NCBI GenBank assembly: GCA_002334985.1
Contig: DDBY01000160.1
Span: forward strand, 1 to 5,986
DNA length: 5,986 nt
Direction: 5' to 3'
Origin: Micavibrio sp. UBA2020
GTDB taxonomy: Bacteria > Pseudomonadota > Alphaproteobacteria > Micavibrionales > UBA2020
The first letter of the stretch is position 1. Each line of letters begins with the position of its first letter. A program made the position numbers and the translations under genes. Of the stretch, positions 1-5,956 are shown in pieces. The notes under the pieces were generated by a model, which was given only the letters and a program-made list of their open reading frames with translations, did no database searches and had not been told where the DNA came from.

Positions 1-239
1 CAAGGTGGCGCGGGGCAAAAACGCTGCTTTGCCTTTGAAAACGCAGGGGGAATTTTTATGCGGCCTGCCGATTCCGTCTGTTTTGCCGGAATCGCGGCAG
101 CGCAGTGTATGCGGGGTTAAAAATAGTCCGCATAGCCGCGTAGGACAGGGCGGGCGGAGAAGCGGTTGTTTTGCGGGCTGTATTTTTCAGATTGCTGCAC
201 GCGCAGGCAAGTCACACACAATATGATGCAACGCGGTAC
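1..239. other. GC-rich stretch with no recognisable gene
   Basis: I see no convincing gene here. Two plus-strand frames are open from the left edge, one ending at TAA 118-120 and the other at TGA 224-226. Neither gives a protein-like sequence: the second is rich in Cys, Arg, Ser and Gly with no motif. The minus strand gives only short broken frames. A hairpin is possible at 69-94, where CGATTCCG pairs with CGGAATCG across a 10-base loop, but no T-tract follows it. The stretch could carry the 3' end of a gene starting outside the window, or be intergenic. Confidence 0.4.
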
Positions 240-292
240 ATCTAATTGTTGTAAAATTTTAATTAATTCAATTTATAGTTGTAATAAGAGGG
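240..292. promoter_or_regulatory. AT-rich tract with GTTGTAA direct repeats, candidate promoter/operator
   Basis: The tract is almost entirely A and T, unlike everything around it. It contains GTTGTAA twice, at 248-254 and 278-284, exactly 30 bp apart, so both copies face about the same side of the helix. Between them lie AATT repeats and the palindrome AATTAATT. A loose sigma70-like pair can be drawn on the plus strand: TTGTAA at 249-254 and TATAGT at 274-279, but the 19-bp spacer is longer than ideal. It lies 150-190 bp before the ribbon-helix-helix gene. That the tract is a promoter or operator for that gene is inference. Confidence 0.35.
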
Positions 293-348
293 GTTGCATT
301 CTAGAGTACGCATACAGTACCACTAAGGGGCGGTTTTAAGGCCGTCTC

Positions 349-364
349 TGCCCGCATGCGGGCA
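349..364. repeat. Perfect 16-bp palindrome TGCCCG-CATG-CGGGCA
   Basis: The 16 bases read the same on both strands. In RNA they would form a 6-bp GC-rich hairpin with a CAUG loop. The bases after it (ATAAAAACAG) are not a T-tract, so a simple intrinsic terminator is unlikely. The palindrome lies 75 bp before the ATG of the ribbon-helix-helix gene, inside its probable untranslated leader. It could be a protein-binding site or an RNA structure. No other annotated site explains it. Confidence 0.5.
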
Positions 365-426
365 CTGCCATAAAAACAGATTTTATTTTTGCACGAGATT
401 TTTTCATGACACGTCTTTTTAAATCA

Positions 427-433
427 AAGGGGG
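427..433 (+). promoter_or_regulatory. Ribosome binding site of the ribbon-helix-helix gene
   Basis: The purine run AAGGGGG ends 6 bases before the ATG at 440. Its strength and spacing support that ATG as the start of the 135-residue protein. Confidence 0.7.
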
Positions 434-439
434 ATACTT

Positions 440-847
440 ATGGCCGAGGCATTTCAACACTCTTCTTATAGTCACAACCAACAAGACAAACTACCCGTAC
501 AGGCCGCACGCAAGGCTGTGCAGCAGGGCGCGCTGGTCAGCAAAAACGTGCGCATTCACGAACGGCGCACCAGCGTGCGGCTGGAGCCGGAAATGTGGCA
601 CGCCCTGCGCGAAGTTGCGGAGCTGGAGACATGCAGCATCCACGACCTTTGCGGCGCCGTGCATGACCTGAAAGAGCCGGGCGCTTCGTTTACCGCCGCG
701 CTGCGCGTGTTCCTGATGGAATACTACCGCACCGCCGCGCGCACCAGCCAGCAGGTGACATCCGTGCAGCGCCAGATAAAAGCGGCGCGTGGCGGGGAGA
801 GTAAAGCGCAGGAAAGCGCCCAGATTCCCCATAAAATTACGGCGTAA
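440..847 (+). CDS. Ribbon-helix-helix domain protein, putative DNA-binding regulator (135 aa)
   Basis: This is probably a small DNA-binding protein. Residues 34-97 fit the ribbon-helix-helix fold of the group common in alphaproteobacteria (Pfam RHH_4 type, from memory). A basic lead-in (VSKNVRIHERR) runs into the DNA-contacting strand RTSVRLEPEMW (43-53), then helix one with ALREVAELE, a short turn with CSIHDLCGAV, and the closing helix GASFTAALRVFLMEYYR (81-97). Such proteins act as dimers that insert a paired beta strand into the major groove. Residues 1-30 and 100-135 are polar and probably disordered; typical members of the group are shorter, so these are extensions. The start is supported by a strong ribosome binding site. 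The next gene begins 86 bp downstream on the same strand with no obvious terminator between, so co-transcription is plausible. The DNA target is unknown; the palindrome and AT-rich repeats upstream are candidates for autoregulation. Confidence 0.75.
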   Translation: MAEAFQHSSYSHNQQDKLPVQAARKAVQQGALVSKNVRIHERRTSVRLEPEMWHALREVAELETCSIHDLCGAVHDLKEPGASFTAALRVFLMEYYRTAARTSQQVTSVQRQIKAARGGESKAQESAQIPHKITA

Positions 848-933
848 ACTGCGCGGCCGAACAATGGTTTAGGCTGAGGCTTAGGTGAAAAACGGATTGG
901 CGGCGGGGTTTCTTCCCGTGCTAAGCTGAAGGC

Positions 934-3306
934 ATGAGCAATGATGCCACGCCCGAAAAGCCGGCGGCCGCGCGCCCGCCTGAAAACGCATCTGCCAGTG
1001 CGGCGGACGGGCATGGCCATGAAGCTGCGCCGGATGCGAACGCCGTGCCGCTAGATGTCGTGCCGCCCGAGGCTGTGGACGAAGACCGCGAGGTTTCTAT
1101 TCTGACGCCGCCCGATACAGGCGTTTACGATGATTTTGCGGCGGAATGGCCGGATGAAAATCTGGCCAGCGCGCCTGCAGAAAAAACAGGCACAAACAAG
1201 CTGCCGCAAAAAAGCAAGATACGCAAAAAGTCCCAGCGCCAACCGCTGTTGCCGCCTGCTGTCCGCGCGCAGCTGGCGACTGTTTGGGGATTTGCCAAAA
1301 AAGCTTTCAGCGGCGCGGGGATTTTGCTGCTGCTCAGTCTTGGCTATCTGGTGGCGGAAATTGAATTCAACATGTCGCTGCTTGATATCGCGGGCAGTGT
1401 GCGCTCCGACCCTGCGAAGATGGAAGATTTGCAGGTCTTCGGCCGCAGCGTATCGGCGGGCGGGTGTTTTCTTCTGGTGCTGGGGCTTTTCGCGTCGTCG
1501 TCGTTTCATGTCACGGCGGGGCGGCTGCGCTGGCTTTACTATATGGTCGGCCTGTTGGCGCTGGTGCCGATGATGGTGATTTTCTGGGCGACGATTGCAG
1601 GGCCTGGCAGTTTCCCCATCACGCCGTCCGGCAAAGATATTCTGCTGTCGATGGCGCCTGCGCTGGGGGTGGCCTATGGCTCGGCCATCGGGCGGGGGCG
1701 GAATGTTTTTGTGAATGTGGTCAGCCTGTTTCTTATCGTCTGGCCTGCGGTGTTTCTGGGGCAGAAGCTGCTGATTGAACAGGCGCTTATCGAGCGCACG
1801 ACGTGGGAACAGCGTGTGAATGCACGCTATGTGCTTTTGCTGCGCTCCATTCTTGAAAACTGCACCATCAACCTTGAAGAACTGGCGCTTTGCGATGCTG
1901 AAGACGAACTCGACAGCGTGAAGTCAGCACGCATTATTCTGGGCAGCATGTGGATGCTCAGCCCCGAAGGCATCCGTGCGGACATGGAAGAAAACAAGGA
2001 CAAGATGGTGCAAAGCGTGGCATCGCGCGGCATGTGGTTTTCCCCGCGCGCGCAATACGACCGCTATCTTGAAAAAGTGTCCGAAGAGCGCACCAATATC
2101 CAGCAGCAGATGATTGACCGGTACTATATGCCCTATAGAAAGGCGTCCGAAGAATACGACCGTGCGATGTCGCAGGAAGAAGTGGAAAAAGAAAGCCGCA
2201 AAGCCGTCGCCGAAGTCGAAAAGGAAATCGACAACGGCTGGAAAAGATATAAGGCGGGCGTGCGCGAATATCAGCAGCGCATAAGCGCGAGCGGCCTTGG
2301 CATGATACAGCGCATTGCGCCCTATAAAGAGCGTCTGCGCGAATATTGCGCCACGCGGAATTGCCCGCCGCTGTTGCAAGGCAAGGAGCGCAGCATCGTC
2401 GCCGATGTGGCGTCGGATGCGGAGCGGGAATTCGCGGCACGCTCCGGCGGCTATACGCCCGATATACAGACGCGGGCGGAATTTGTGGCGGCCTATCCGA
2501 CGCAGCTGAAACTGCGCGAAAAAGTGCAGGAATATATCACGACCAAAATACCGGATGCCGGGCTGACCTTGCCCGTCAACTGGTATTACGAACCGGAATC
2601 TTTCCGCCAGACGGTGGAGGTGCTGATACGCCAGGAAATCGACCGCAAATGGAAAAAGAAAGCGCCCGCAGGCATGCGTCCCGGCCTGTCGATACCCGAA
2701 TTTTTCGAGGCCGCAGGCATTCCGCCGCTGCCGTCCGTGGATGAACTGGTGATGTCGCCCGATGTGTTTTTCAAGAAAATGATTTTGCCGCGCTATCGCC
2801 AGATAGTCGATAACATGCTCGGCGATATCGAAGCGGAAAAACAGCAATACGCCAACGGCCAGCCGCTGGCGGAAAAGGGCAAAGATTATGCGCGTGCGGT
2901 TTATATTCCCGCTGTCGCGCTGATTATTTCGCTGCTGGTCGTTCTTTTGACCTTGCTGCGCTGGTGGAACATCATGGTGCGCGCAGGGATAGCCGCGCTG
3001 ATGCGCAGGCATTTGATGCCGGGATATATGCGTTTGCCTGTGCAGGCGGTGATGATGGGTGTTTTTGTGGTGGCGGTTGTGACCGTACCGCGCTTTATGC
3101 CGAACCCCTACGCGGGCGTTACCTACGAAAAATACCGTGATAACGCGATTGCACAATCGCCCGCCATGGCGCGCGTGCTGGACTGGGCCATTCATACGCA
3201 GCCGGCGGTTTACCGCCTCGGCTCGCCCATCCGCGAAATGCTGGACCGTTTGCACCAAAAAGCCCGCCCCGAAACAGCGGCCGCAAAACCCGCAGCTACA
3301 AAATAA
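934..3306 (+). CDS. Large membrane protein of unknown function, 7 predicted membrane segments (790 aa)
   Basis: I do not recognise the family. Residues 1-90 are rich in Ala, Pro, Asp and Glu and look disordered; a basic patch (94-123) precedes the membrane part. Hydrophobic segments lie near 125-143, 173-190, 199-221, 234-253 (weaker), 257-278, 653-675 and 702-719. By the positive-inside rule the N-terminus is cytoplasmic, and the long region 280-652 and the C-terminal tail (720-790) are periplasmic. The long region is charged and largely helical, with coiled-coil-like sequence around 375-470 (for example EEVEKESRKAVAEVEKEID), followed by a Pro-rich part with weak G-x-x-P...F repeats (505-620). 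Its four cysteines form two close pairs, C310/C320 and C472/C477, as expected for oxidised periplasmic protein. The ATG at 934 is the only upstream choice because an in-frame TAA lies at 922-924; the Shine-Dalgarno (GAAGG, 928-932) sits unusually close. The gene ends in tandem stops, TAATAA. A structural or transport-accessory role in the envelope is possible but unproven. Confidence 0.8.
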   Translation: MSNDATPEKPAAARPPENASASAADGHGHEAAPDANAVPLDVVPPEAVDEDREVSILTPPDTGVYDDFAAEWPDENLASAPAEKTGTNKLPQKSKIRKKSQRQPLLPPAVRAQLATVWGFAKKAFSGAGILLLLSLGYLVAEIEFNMSLLDIAGSVRSDPAKMEDLQVFGRSVSAGGCFLLVLGLFASSSFHVTAGRLRWLYYMVGLLALVPMMVIFWATIAGPGSFPITPSGKDILLSMAPALGVAYGSAIGRGRNVFVNVVSLFLIVWPAVFLGQKLLIEQALIERTTWEQRVNARYVLLLRSILENCTINLEELALCDAEDELDSVKSARIILGSMWMLSPEGIRADMEENKDKMVQSVASRGMWFSPRAQYDRYLEKVSEERTNIQQQMIDRYYMPYRKASEEYDRAMSQEEVEKESRKAVAEVEKEIDNGWKRYKAGVREYQQRISASGLGMIQRIAPYKERLREYCATRNCPPLLQGKERSIVADVASDAEREFAARSGGYTPDIQTRAEFVAAYPTQLKLREKVQEYITTKIPDAGLTLPVNWYYEPESFRQTVEVLIRQEIDRKWKKKAPAGMRPGLSIPEFFEAAGIPPLPSVDELVMSPDVFFKKMILPRYRQIVDNMLGDIEAEKQQYANGQPLAEKGKDYARAVYIPAVALIISLLVVLLTLLRWWNIMVRAGIAALMRRHLMPGYMRLPVQAVMMGVFVVAVVTVPRFMPNPYAGVTYEKYRDNAIAQSPAMARVLDWAIHTQPAVYRLGSPIREMLDRLHQKARPETAAAKPAATK

Positions 3307-3317
3307 TAAAGCACCGC

Positions 3318-3423
3318 GTCATACCGGCGCAGGCCGGTATCCAGTGCGCGTAGCGCCATTTATAAATCAAGGACTACTGGACTTTAGAAATCAAGGCTGG
3401 ATACCGGCCTGCGCCGGTATGAC
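3318..3423. repeat. 106-bp intergenic palindromic element with perfect 27-bp inverted ends (REP-doublet/MITE-like)
   Basis: The arms at 3318-3344 and 3397-3423 are exact reverse complements over 27 bp. Each arm is itself a hairpin: ATACCGGC and GCCGGTAT separated by four bases (3321-3340 and 3401-3420). The 52-bp core has a small hairpin, GCGC-GTA-GCGC (3346-3356), and a direct repeat: AAATCAAGG at 3364-3372 and 3388-3396, each followed by CTGGA, the first copy after an extra ACTA. No coding capacity and no clear target-site duplication are visible. Elements with this kind of end are dispersed in many proteobacterial genomes as non-autonomous repeats. Its place, 11 bp after the membrane-protein stop codon and before the terminator, means it is probably transcribed as part of that gene's 3' tail. 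Whether it is a true REP (mobilised by a RAYT transposase) cannot be told from one copy. Confidence 0.85.
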
Positions 3424-3443
3424 AAAAAGAAGAATACAGATTT

Positions 3444-3482
3444 AAAAAGCCACAGCAGCCGATGGGGTTGCTGTGGCTTTTT
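3444..3482. terminator. Bidirectional intrinsic terminator between converging genes
   Basis: AAAAAGCCACAGCA (3444-3457) pairs perfectly with TGCTGTGGCTTTTT (3469-3482). The stem extends by three further pairs, one a G-T wobble, to a 5-base loop. The GC-rich core is preceded by an A-tract and followed by a T-tract, so it has the form of a rho-independent terminator on both strands. On the plus strand it ends the membrane-protein transcript after the palindromic element; on the minus strand it ends the accA transcript 35 bp past its stop codon. Confidence 0.9.
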
Positions 3483-3517
3483 ATAGCTATCGAAGCGGGA
3501 AGGGCGAGCGGGACTGG

Positions 3518-4462
3518 TTAAACCGTATGCCCCATTTCAAGGAATTTTTGGCGGCGGCGGGTTTTGAGGGTGGCGCCGTCGAGGGGTTTCAGCTCCGCCA
3601 GTGCGCGTTCGATATAATCGCCGACGACATCGATGGTGCGCTCCGGCTCGCGGTGGGCGCCGCCCATGGGCTCTTCGATAATCGTATCGATGATGCCCAG
3701 TTGCTTCAAATCCTGCGCTGTCAGTTTCAGCGCGCGCGCGGCGTCCTTCGCGAATTCGGCAGAGCGCCAGAGGATGGATGCGCAGCCTTCGGGTGAAATG
3801 ACGGAATAGATGGAATGCTCCAGCATCATGACGCGGTCGGCGGTGGCGATGGCGATAGCGCCGCCCGAACCGCCTTCGCCAATAATCGTCGATACGACGG
3901 GCACTTCGGCGCGCAGGCAGGATTCGATGGACTTGGCGATGGCTTCGGACTGGCCGCGCTCTTCCGCTTCGATGCCGGGGAAGGCGCCTGCGGTATCGAC
4001 CAGCGTGATGACCGGCAATTTGAACTGGCTGGCCATGGCAAGCAGGCGCTGCGCTTTGCGGTAGCCTTCGGGTTTGGTCATGCCGAAATTGTGGTGAATA
4101 CGGGTTTGGGTATCGTGGCCTTTTTCCTGCCCCATGACAACGACGCTCTGCCCGCGGAAACGGCCAAGGCCGCCCAAAAGCGCAGCATCTTCGCCGAAAT
4201 AGCGGTCACCCGCCAGCGGGGTAAAATCCTGAATAAGGCGTTTGGTGTAATCAAGGAAGTGCGGACGACTGGGGTGGCGGGCCACTTGCACTTTCTGGTC
4301 GGGCGCCAGTTTGGAATAGGTCTGGATAAGAATGCGCTCGGACTTCTCGCGCATGCGGGTGATTTCTTCCTGCATATCGCCGCTGTTGGACAGCTGCCCC
4401 AGTTCGGCAATTTTTGCTTCCAGTTCAACGATGGGTTTTTCAAATTCCAGATGATAGACCAT
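3518..4462 (-). CDS. accA: Acetyl-CoA carboxylase, carboxyltransferase subunit alpha (AccA, 314 aa)
   Basis: AccA joins AccD to form the carboxyltransferase that moves the carboxyl group from carboxybiotin on the carrier protein AccB to acetyl-CoA, making malonyl-CoA, the first committed step of fatty acid synthesis in the cytoplasm. The family N-terminus, a helical region with LEFEKPIVELEAKIAEL, is at 5-22. The crotonase-like core follows, with GDRYFGEDAALLGGLGRF (85-102), GQEKGHDTQTRIHHNFGM (111-128), PEGYRKAQRL (131-140), VDTAGAFPGIEAEERGQ (155-171), the glycine-rich loop GEGGSGGA (195-202) that in this family helps hold the thioester carbonyl, and SPEGCASILWR (223-233). Length is close to the E. 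coli protein (319). The ATG at 4462 gives the family start and has GGAAAG 5 bases upstream. The frame stays open to an ATG at 4648, but that would place the promoter and the xerD terminator inside the gene. accD is not in the window. Confidence 0.97.
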   Translation of the reverse strand: MVYHLEFEKPIVELEAKIAELGQLSNSGDMQEEITRMREKSERILIQTYSKLAPDQKVQVARHPSRPHFLDYTKRLIQDFTPLAGDRYFGEDAALLGGLGRFRGQSVVVMGQEKGHDTQTRIHHNFGMTKPEGYRKAQRLLAMASQFKLPVITLVDTAGAFPGIEAEERGQSEAIAKSIESCLRAEVPVVSTIIGEGGSGGAIAIATADRVMMLEHSIYSVISPEGCASILWRSAEFAKDAARALKLTAQDLKQLGIIDTIIEEPMGGAHREPERTIDVVGDYIERALAELKPLDGATLKTRRRQKFLEMGHTV

Positions 4463-4517
4463 GAGTGCTTTCCGTTGTGTCATAGGCGGCGCGGCAAGAC
4501 AGCGCCAGAAAGGCCGC

Positions 4518-4545
4518 AGTATAGCGAAATATGCCTTATATTCAA
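4518..4545 (-). promoter_or_regulatory. Sigma70-like promoter of accA
   Basis: Read on the minus strand, TTGAAT (4545-4540) and TATACT (4523-4518) are separated by 16 bp. They match the consensus at 4 of 6 and 5 of 6 positions. Transcription would start near 4511, giving an accA leader of about 50 bases. The site lies downstream of the xerD terminator, so accA can be expressed independently of xerD. Confidence 0.65.
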
Positions 4546-4593
4546 GGAAACACCGCAAACCCCTGTTTACATAGACTTTGGGGTGAGGCATAG

Positions 4594-4626
4594 AAAAAGG
4601 ACGCTTTCGGTTGGGAAAGCGTCCTT
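4594..4626 (-). terminator. Intrinsic terminator of xerD
   Basis: On the minus strand AAGGACGCTTTC (4626-4615) pairs perfectly with GAAAGCGTCCTT (4608-4597) across a 6-base loop, and the stem runs into TTTTT. This is a standard rho-independent terminator starting about 57 bp after the xerD stop codon. It separates the xerD transcript from accA. Confidence 0.88.
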
Positions 4627-4683
4627 CTTCAATTTTATTCACATACATGCCCCGGAACAGGCAGCGGTATGCAAATGGGGTGG

Positions 4684-5667
4684 TTAGCCGTTCGCTTTCT
4701 GCGCGAGCGGATGCTTCTCAGCAGCTTCTTTGGCCTGATCGCCGACGACCTGCGTGTAGATTTGGGTCGTTGCGATGTCTGCATGGCCAAGCATTTTCTG
4801 CACCGAACGCAGATCCGCACCGTGCTTGAGCAGGTGGGTTGCGAAGGCATGGCGCAGAACGTGCGGGCTGACGCGCTCCGGATCAATACCGGCATTGCGG
4901 GACAGCTCTTTCAGCAGCTGGGCGAAACGCTGGCGGGTCAGGTGGCCGGATTCCGACGTACGCGACGGGAACAGCCACTTGCTTTGCGATTCGGCGCGAT
5001 CCGGCATCAGGAATTTCGTGCGAATTTCCATGTATGCGCGCATCGCTTTCTGAGCCGGCTCGGAGAGGGGCGCCATGCGTTCACGGCCACCTTTGCCTTC
5101 GACAGTCAGGTAACGGCTGTCGGGGCCGATGGCGGTGAGGGGCAGACCAACGAGTTCGGAAACGCGCAGGCCTGTCGCATAGAGAATCTCGAGCAGGGCA
5201 ACAAGGCGGATGCTTTCCGGGCCGCCTTGCTTCTGAGCGGTGTTGATGAGTACGGTGACTTCATCTTCGCTCAAAATTTTCGGAAGAGTACGGGTTTGCT
5301 TCGGGCTTTCGATGGTGGACGTCGGGTCTTCCGGACGTTTGCCTTCGGAAACCAGGAAGCCGAAGAACTGGCGCAGCGCAGAGATGCGGCGAGCGATGGT
5401 ACGAACGGCCGTTTTGCCGCCGCCCTTGCTTTTCGCATTTTCGCGATCGCTGAGTTCGTTCAGATATTCTTTGAGATCAGCCGTGGTCGCGCTGTCGATG
5501 TCTTTGCCGCTCTTTTTCAGAAAAGCGCAGACGTCAGCGAGGTCACGTTCGTAGGCGTGGCGGGTGTTCAGCGCAGCGCCGCGTTCGGCGATGAGCATAT
5601 CGAGAAAGCCCTCGACGCTCCCGGGCAGGGGGGCTTTAGGCATTCTGGGACGACCTGGACGAGCCAT
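4684..5667 (-). CDS. xerD: Tyrosine site-specific recombinase XerD (327 aa)
   Basis: XerD works with XerC at the chromosomal dif site to resolve chromosome dimers before cell division, with FtsK as activator. Residues 16-110 form the N-terminal core-binding (SAM-like) domain, including TRHAYERDLADVCAFL (35-50) and ARRISALRQFFGFL (92-105). The catalytic domain carries the full active site: R168 in ATGLRVSEL, K192 in GKGGRER, H269 and R272 in SPHVLRHAFATHLL, H295 in LGHADI, and the nucleophile Y304 in TQIYTQV. The protein is about 30 residues longer than E. coli XerD (298), partly through a basic N-terminus (ARPGRPRMPKAP) and a Gly/Lys-rich stretch near 79-88. The start at 5667 is chosen for the ribosome binding site AAGGAG 9 bases upstream; an ATG at 5700 in the same frame lies above that site. 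XerD rather than XerC or a phage integrase is favoured by the accA neighbourhood and the SPHVLRHAFATHLL region, but a family tree would settle it. Confidence 0.9.
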   Translation of the reverse strand: MARPGRPRMPKAPLPGSVEGFLDMLIAERGAALNTRHAYERDLADVCAFLKKSGKDIDSATTADLKEYLNELSDRENAKSKGGGKTAVRTIARRISALRQFFGFLVSEGKRPEDPTSTIESPKQTRTLPKILSEDEVTVLINTAQKQGGPESIRLVALLEILYATGLRVSELVGLPLTAIGPDSRYLTVEGKGGRERMAPLSEPAQKAMRAYMEIRTKFLMPDRAESQSKWLFPSRTSESGHLTRQRFAQLLKELSRNAGIDPERVSPHVLRHAFATHLLKHGADLRSVQKMLGHADIATTQIYTQVVGDQAKEAAEKHPLAQKANG

Positions 5668-5676
5668 AGTGTGTTT

Positions 5677-5682
5677 CTCCTT
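5677..5682 (-). promoter_or_regulatory. Ribosome binding site of xerD
   Basis: On the minus strand AAGGAG lies 9 bases before the ATG at 5667. It decides the start against the in-frame ATG 33 bases upstream at 5700. Confidence 0.8.
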
Positions 5683-5808
5683 TGTAAAGTTTCTGAGCAC
5701 AACTCAATTGCCTTTGATTTATTGGCTTATTTTGAGCTGTACACCTCCGTAACAAGTGAACTTTAAGACATAAAGCCGTATCCCCGAGGGAATTGCAAGA
5801 GGGAATAT

Positions 5809-5884
5809 GTGAAAATTTATTTTTAGTATTCACTGAACTTAAGGTCAAAAATCAAGAATTTGCCTAAAGCCATGAAATTTTCAC
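5809..5884. repeat. 10-bp inverted repeat pair in the xerD upstream region
   Basis: GTGAAAATTT (5809-5818) and AAATTTTCAC (5875-5884) are exact reverse complements 56 bp apart. They flank the candidate xerD promoter, and the right copy overlaps the -35 box of the rightward candidate promoter. A pair of regulator sites is possible, but AT-rich sequence produces such repeats readily by chance. Confidence 0.35.
5820..5848 (-). promoter_or_regulatory. Weak candidate promoter for xerD
   Basis: On the minus strand TTGACC (5848-5843) and TAAAAA (5825-5820) are 17 bp apart. The -35 box is good and the -10 box poor. Use of this promoter would give xerD a leader of about 145 bases. No better pair was found by eye between here and the gene. 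Confidence 0.3.
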
Positions 5885-5909
5885 GATTTTCCGTCATATC
5901 CCGTATAAG
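5880..5909 (+). promoter_or_regulatory. Candidate rightward promoter leading out of the window
   Basis: TTCACG (5880-5885) and TATAAG (5904-5909) are 18 bp apart on the plus strand, matching consensus at 4 of 6 and 5 of 6 positions. Transcription would start near 5916 and run off the right edge. This would make the next gene divergent from xerD. In related genomes aroK-aroB often occupies that place, but no coding sequence for it is visible here. Confidence 0.4.
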
Positions 5910-5928
5910 GCCGTCTGTCCGCCCCCCT

Positions 5929-5956
5929 GTACCCGAAAACGACTGTTTTTGAGTAC
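5929..5956 (+). other. Hairpin in the rightward leader
   Basis: CGAAAAC (5934-5940) pairs with GTTTTTG (5945-5951, one G-T wobble) across the loop GACT. After one mismatch the stem continues with GTAC (5929-5932) against GTAC (5953-5956). It follows the candidate promoter at 5880-5909 and no gene has begun yet, so it would sit in an untranslated leader. The rest of 5957-5986 shows nothing I recognise; an ATG at 5966 has no convincing ribosome binding site. Confidence 0.3.

Noticed and set aside
5..226. 73-codon frame starting at a GTG near the left edge
   Set aside because: The product is Cys-, Arg- and Gly-rich without a motif, has no visible ribosome binding site, and its frame is open to the window edge, so even its start is arbitrary.
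1924..3258. Long open frame (444 codons) on the minus strand across the membrane-protein gene
   Set aside because: It is antisense to a clear gene, is rich in His, Arg and Phe as mirrored GC-rich codons are, shows no domain, and has no promoter or ribosome binding site I can see.
3318..3423. CRISPR array or IS remnant
   Set aside because: There are only two copies and they are inverted, with no regular spacers, no cas genes and no transposase fragment.
3137..3445. 102-codon plus-strand frame running from the membrane-protein gene through the palindromic element
   Set aside because: It overlaps the real gene in another frame and the rest only reads through the repeat.
3815..4687. 290-codon open frame on the plus strand across accA
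   Set aside because: It is the antisense image of accA, whose protein is unmistakable, and it runs through the accA promoter and the xerD terminator.
4684..5667. Integrase of a mobile element or integron
   Set aside because: The length, the absence of neighbouring attachment sites or cargo genes, and the accA neighbour fit the chromosomal XerD better; no tRNA gene or att repeat is visible nearby.
4669..5766. 365-codon open frame on the plus strand across xerD
   Set aside because: It is the antisense image of xerD, which carries every catalytic residue on the other strand; the antisense product resembles no family.
5636..5848. 70-codon minus-strand frame upstream of xerD
   Set aside because: It overlaps the xerD start in another frame, lacks a ribosome binding site and has no recognisable sequence.
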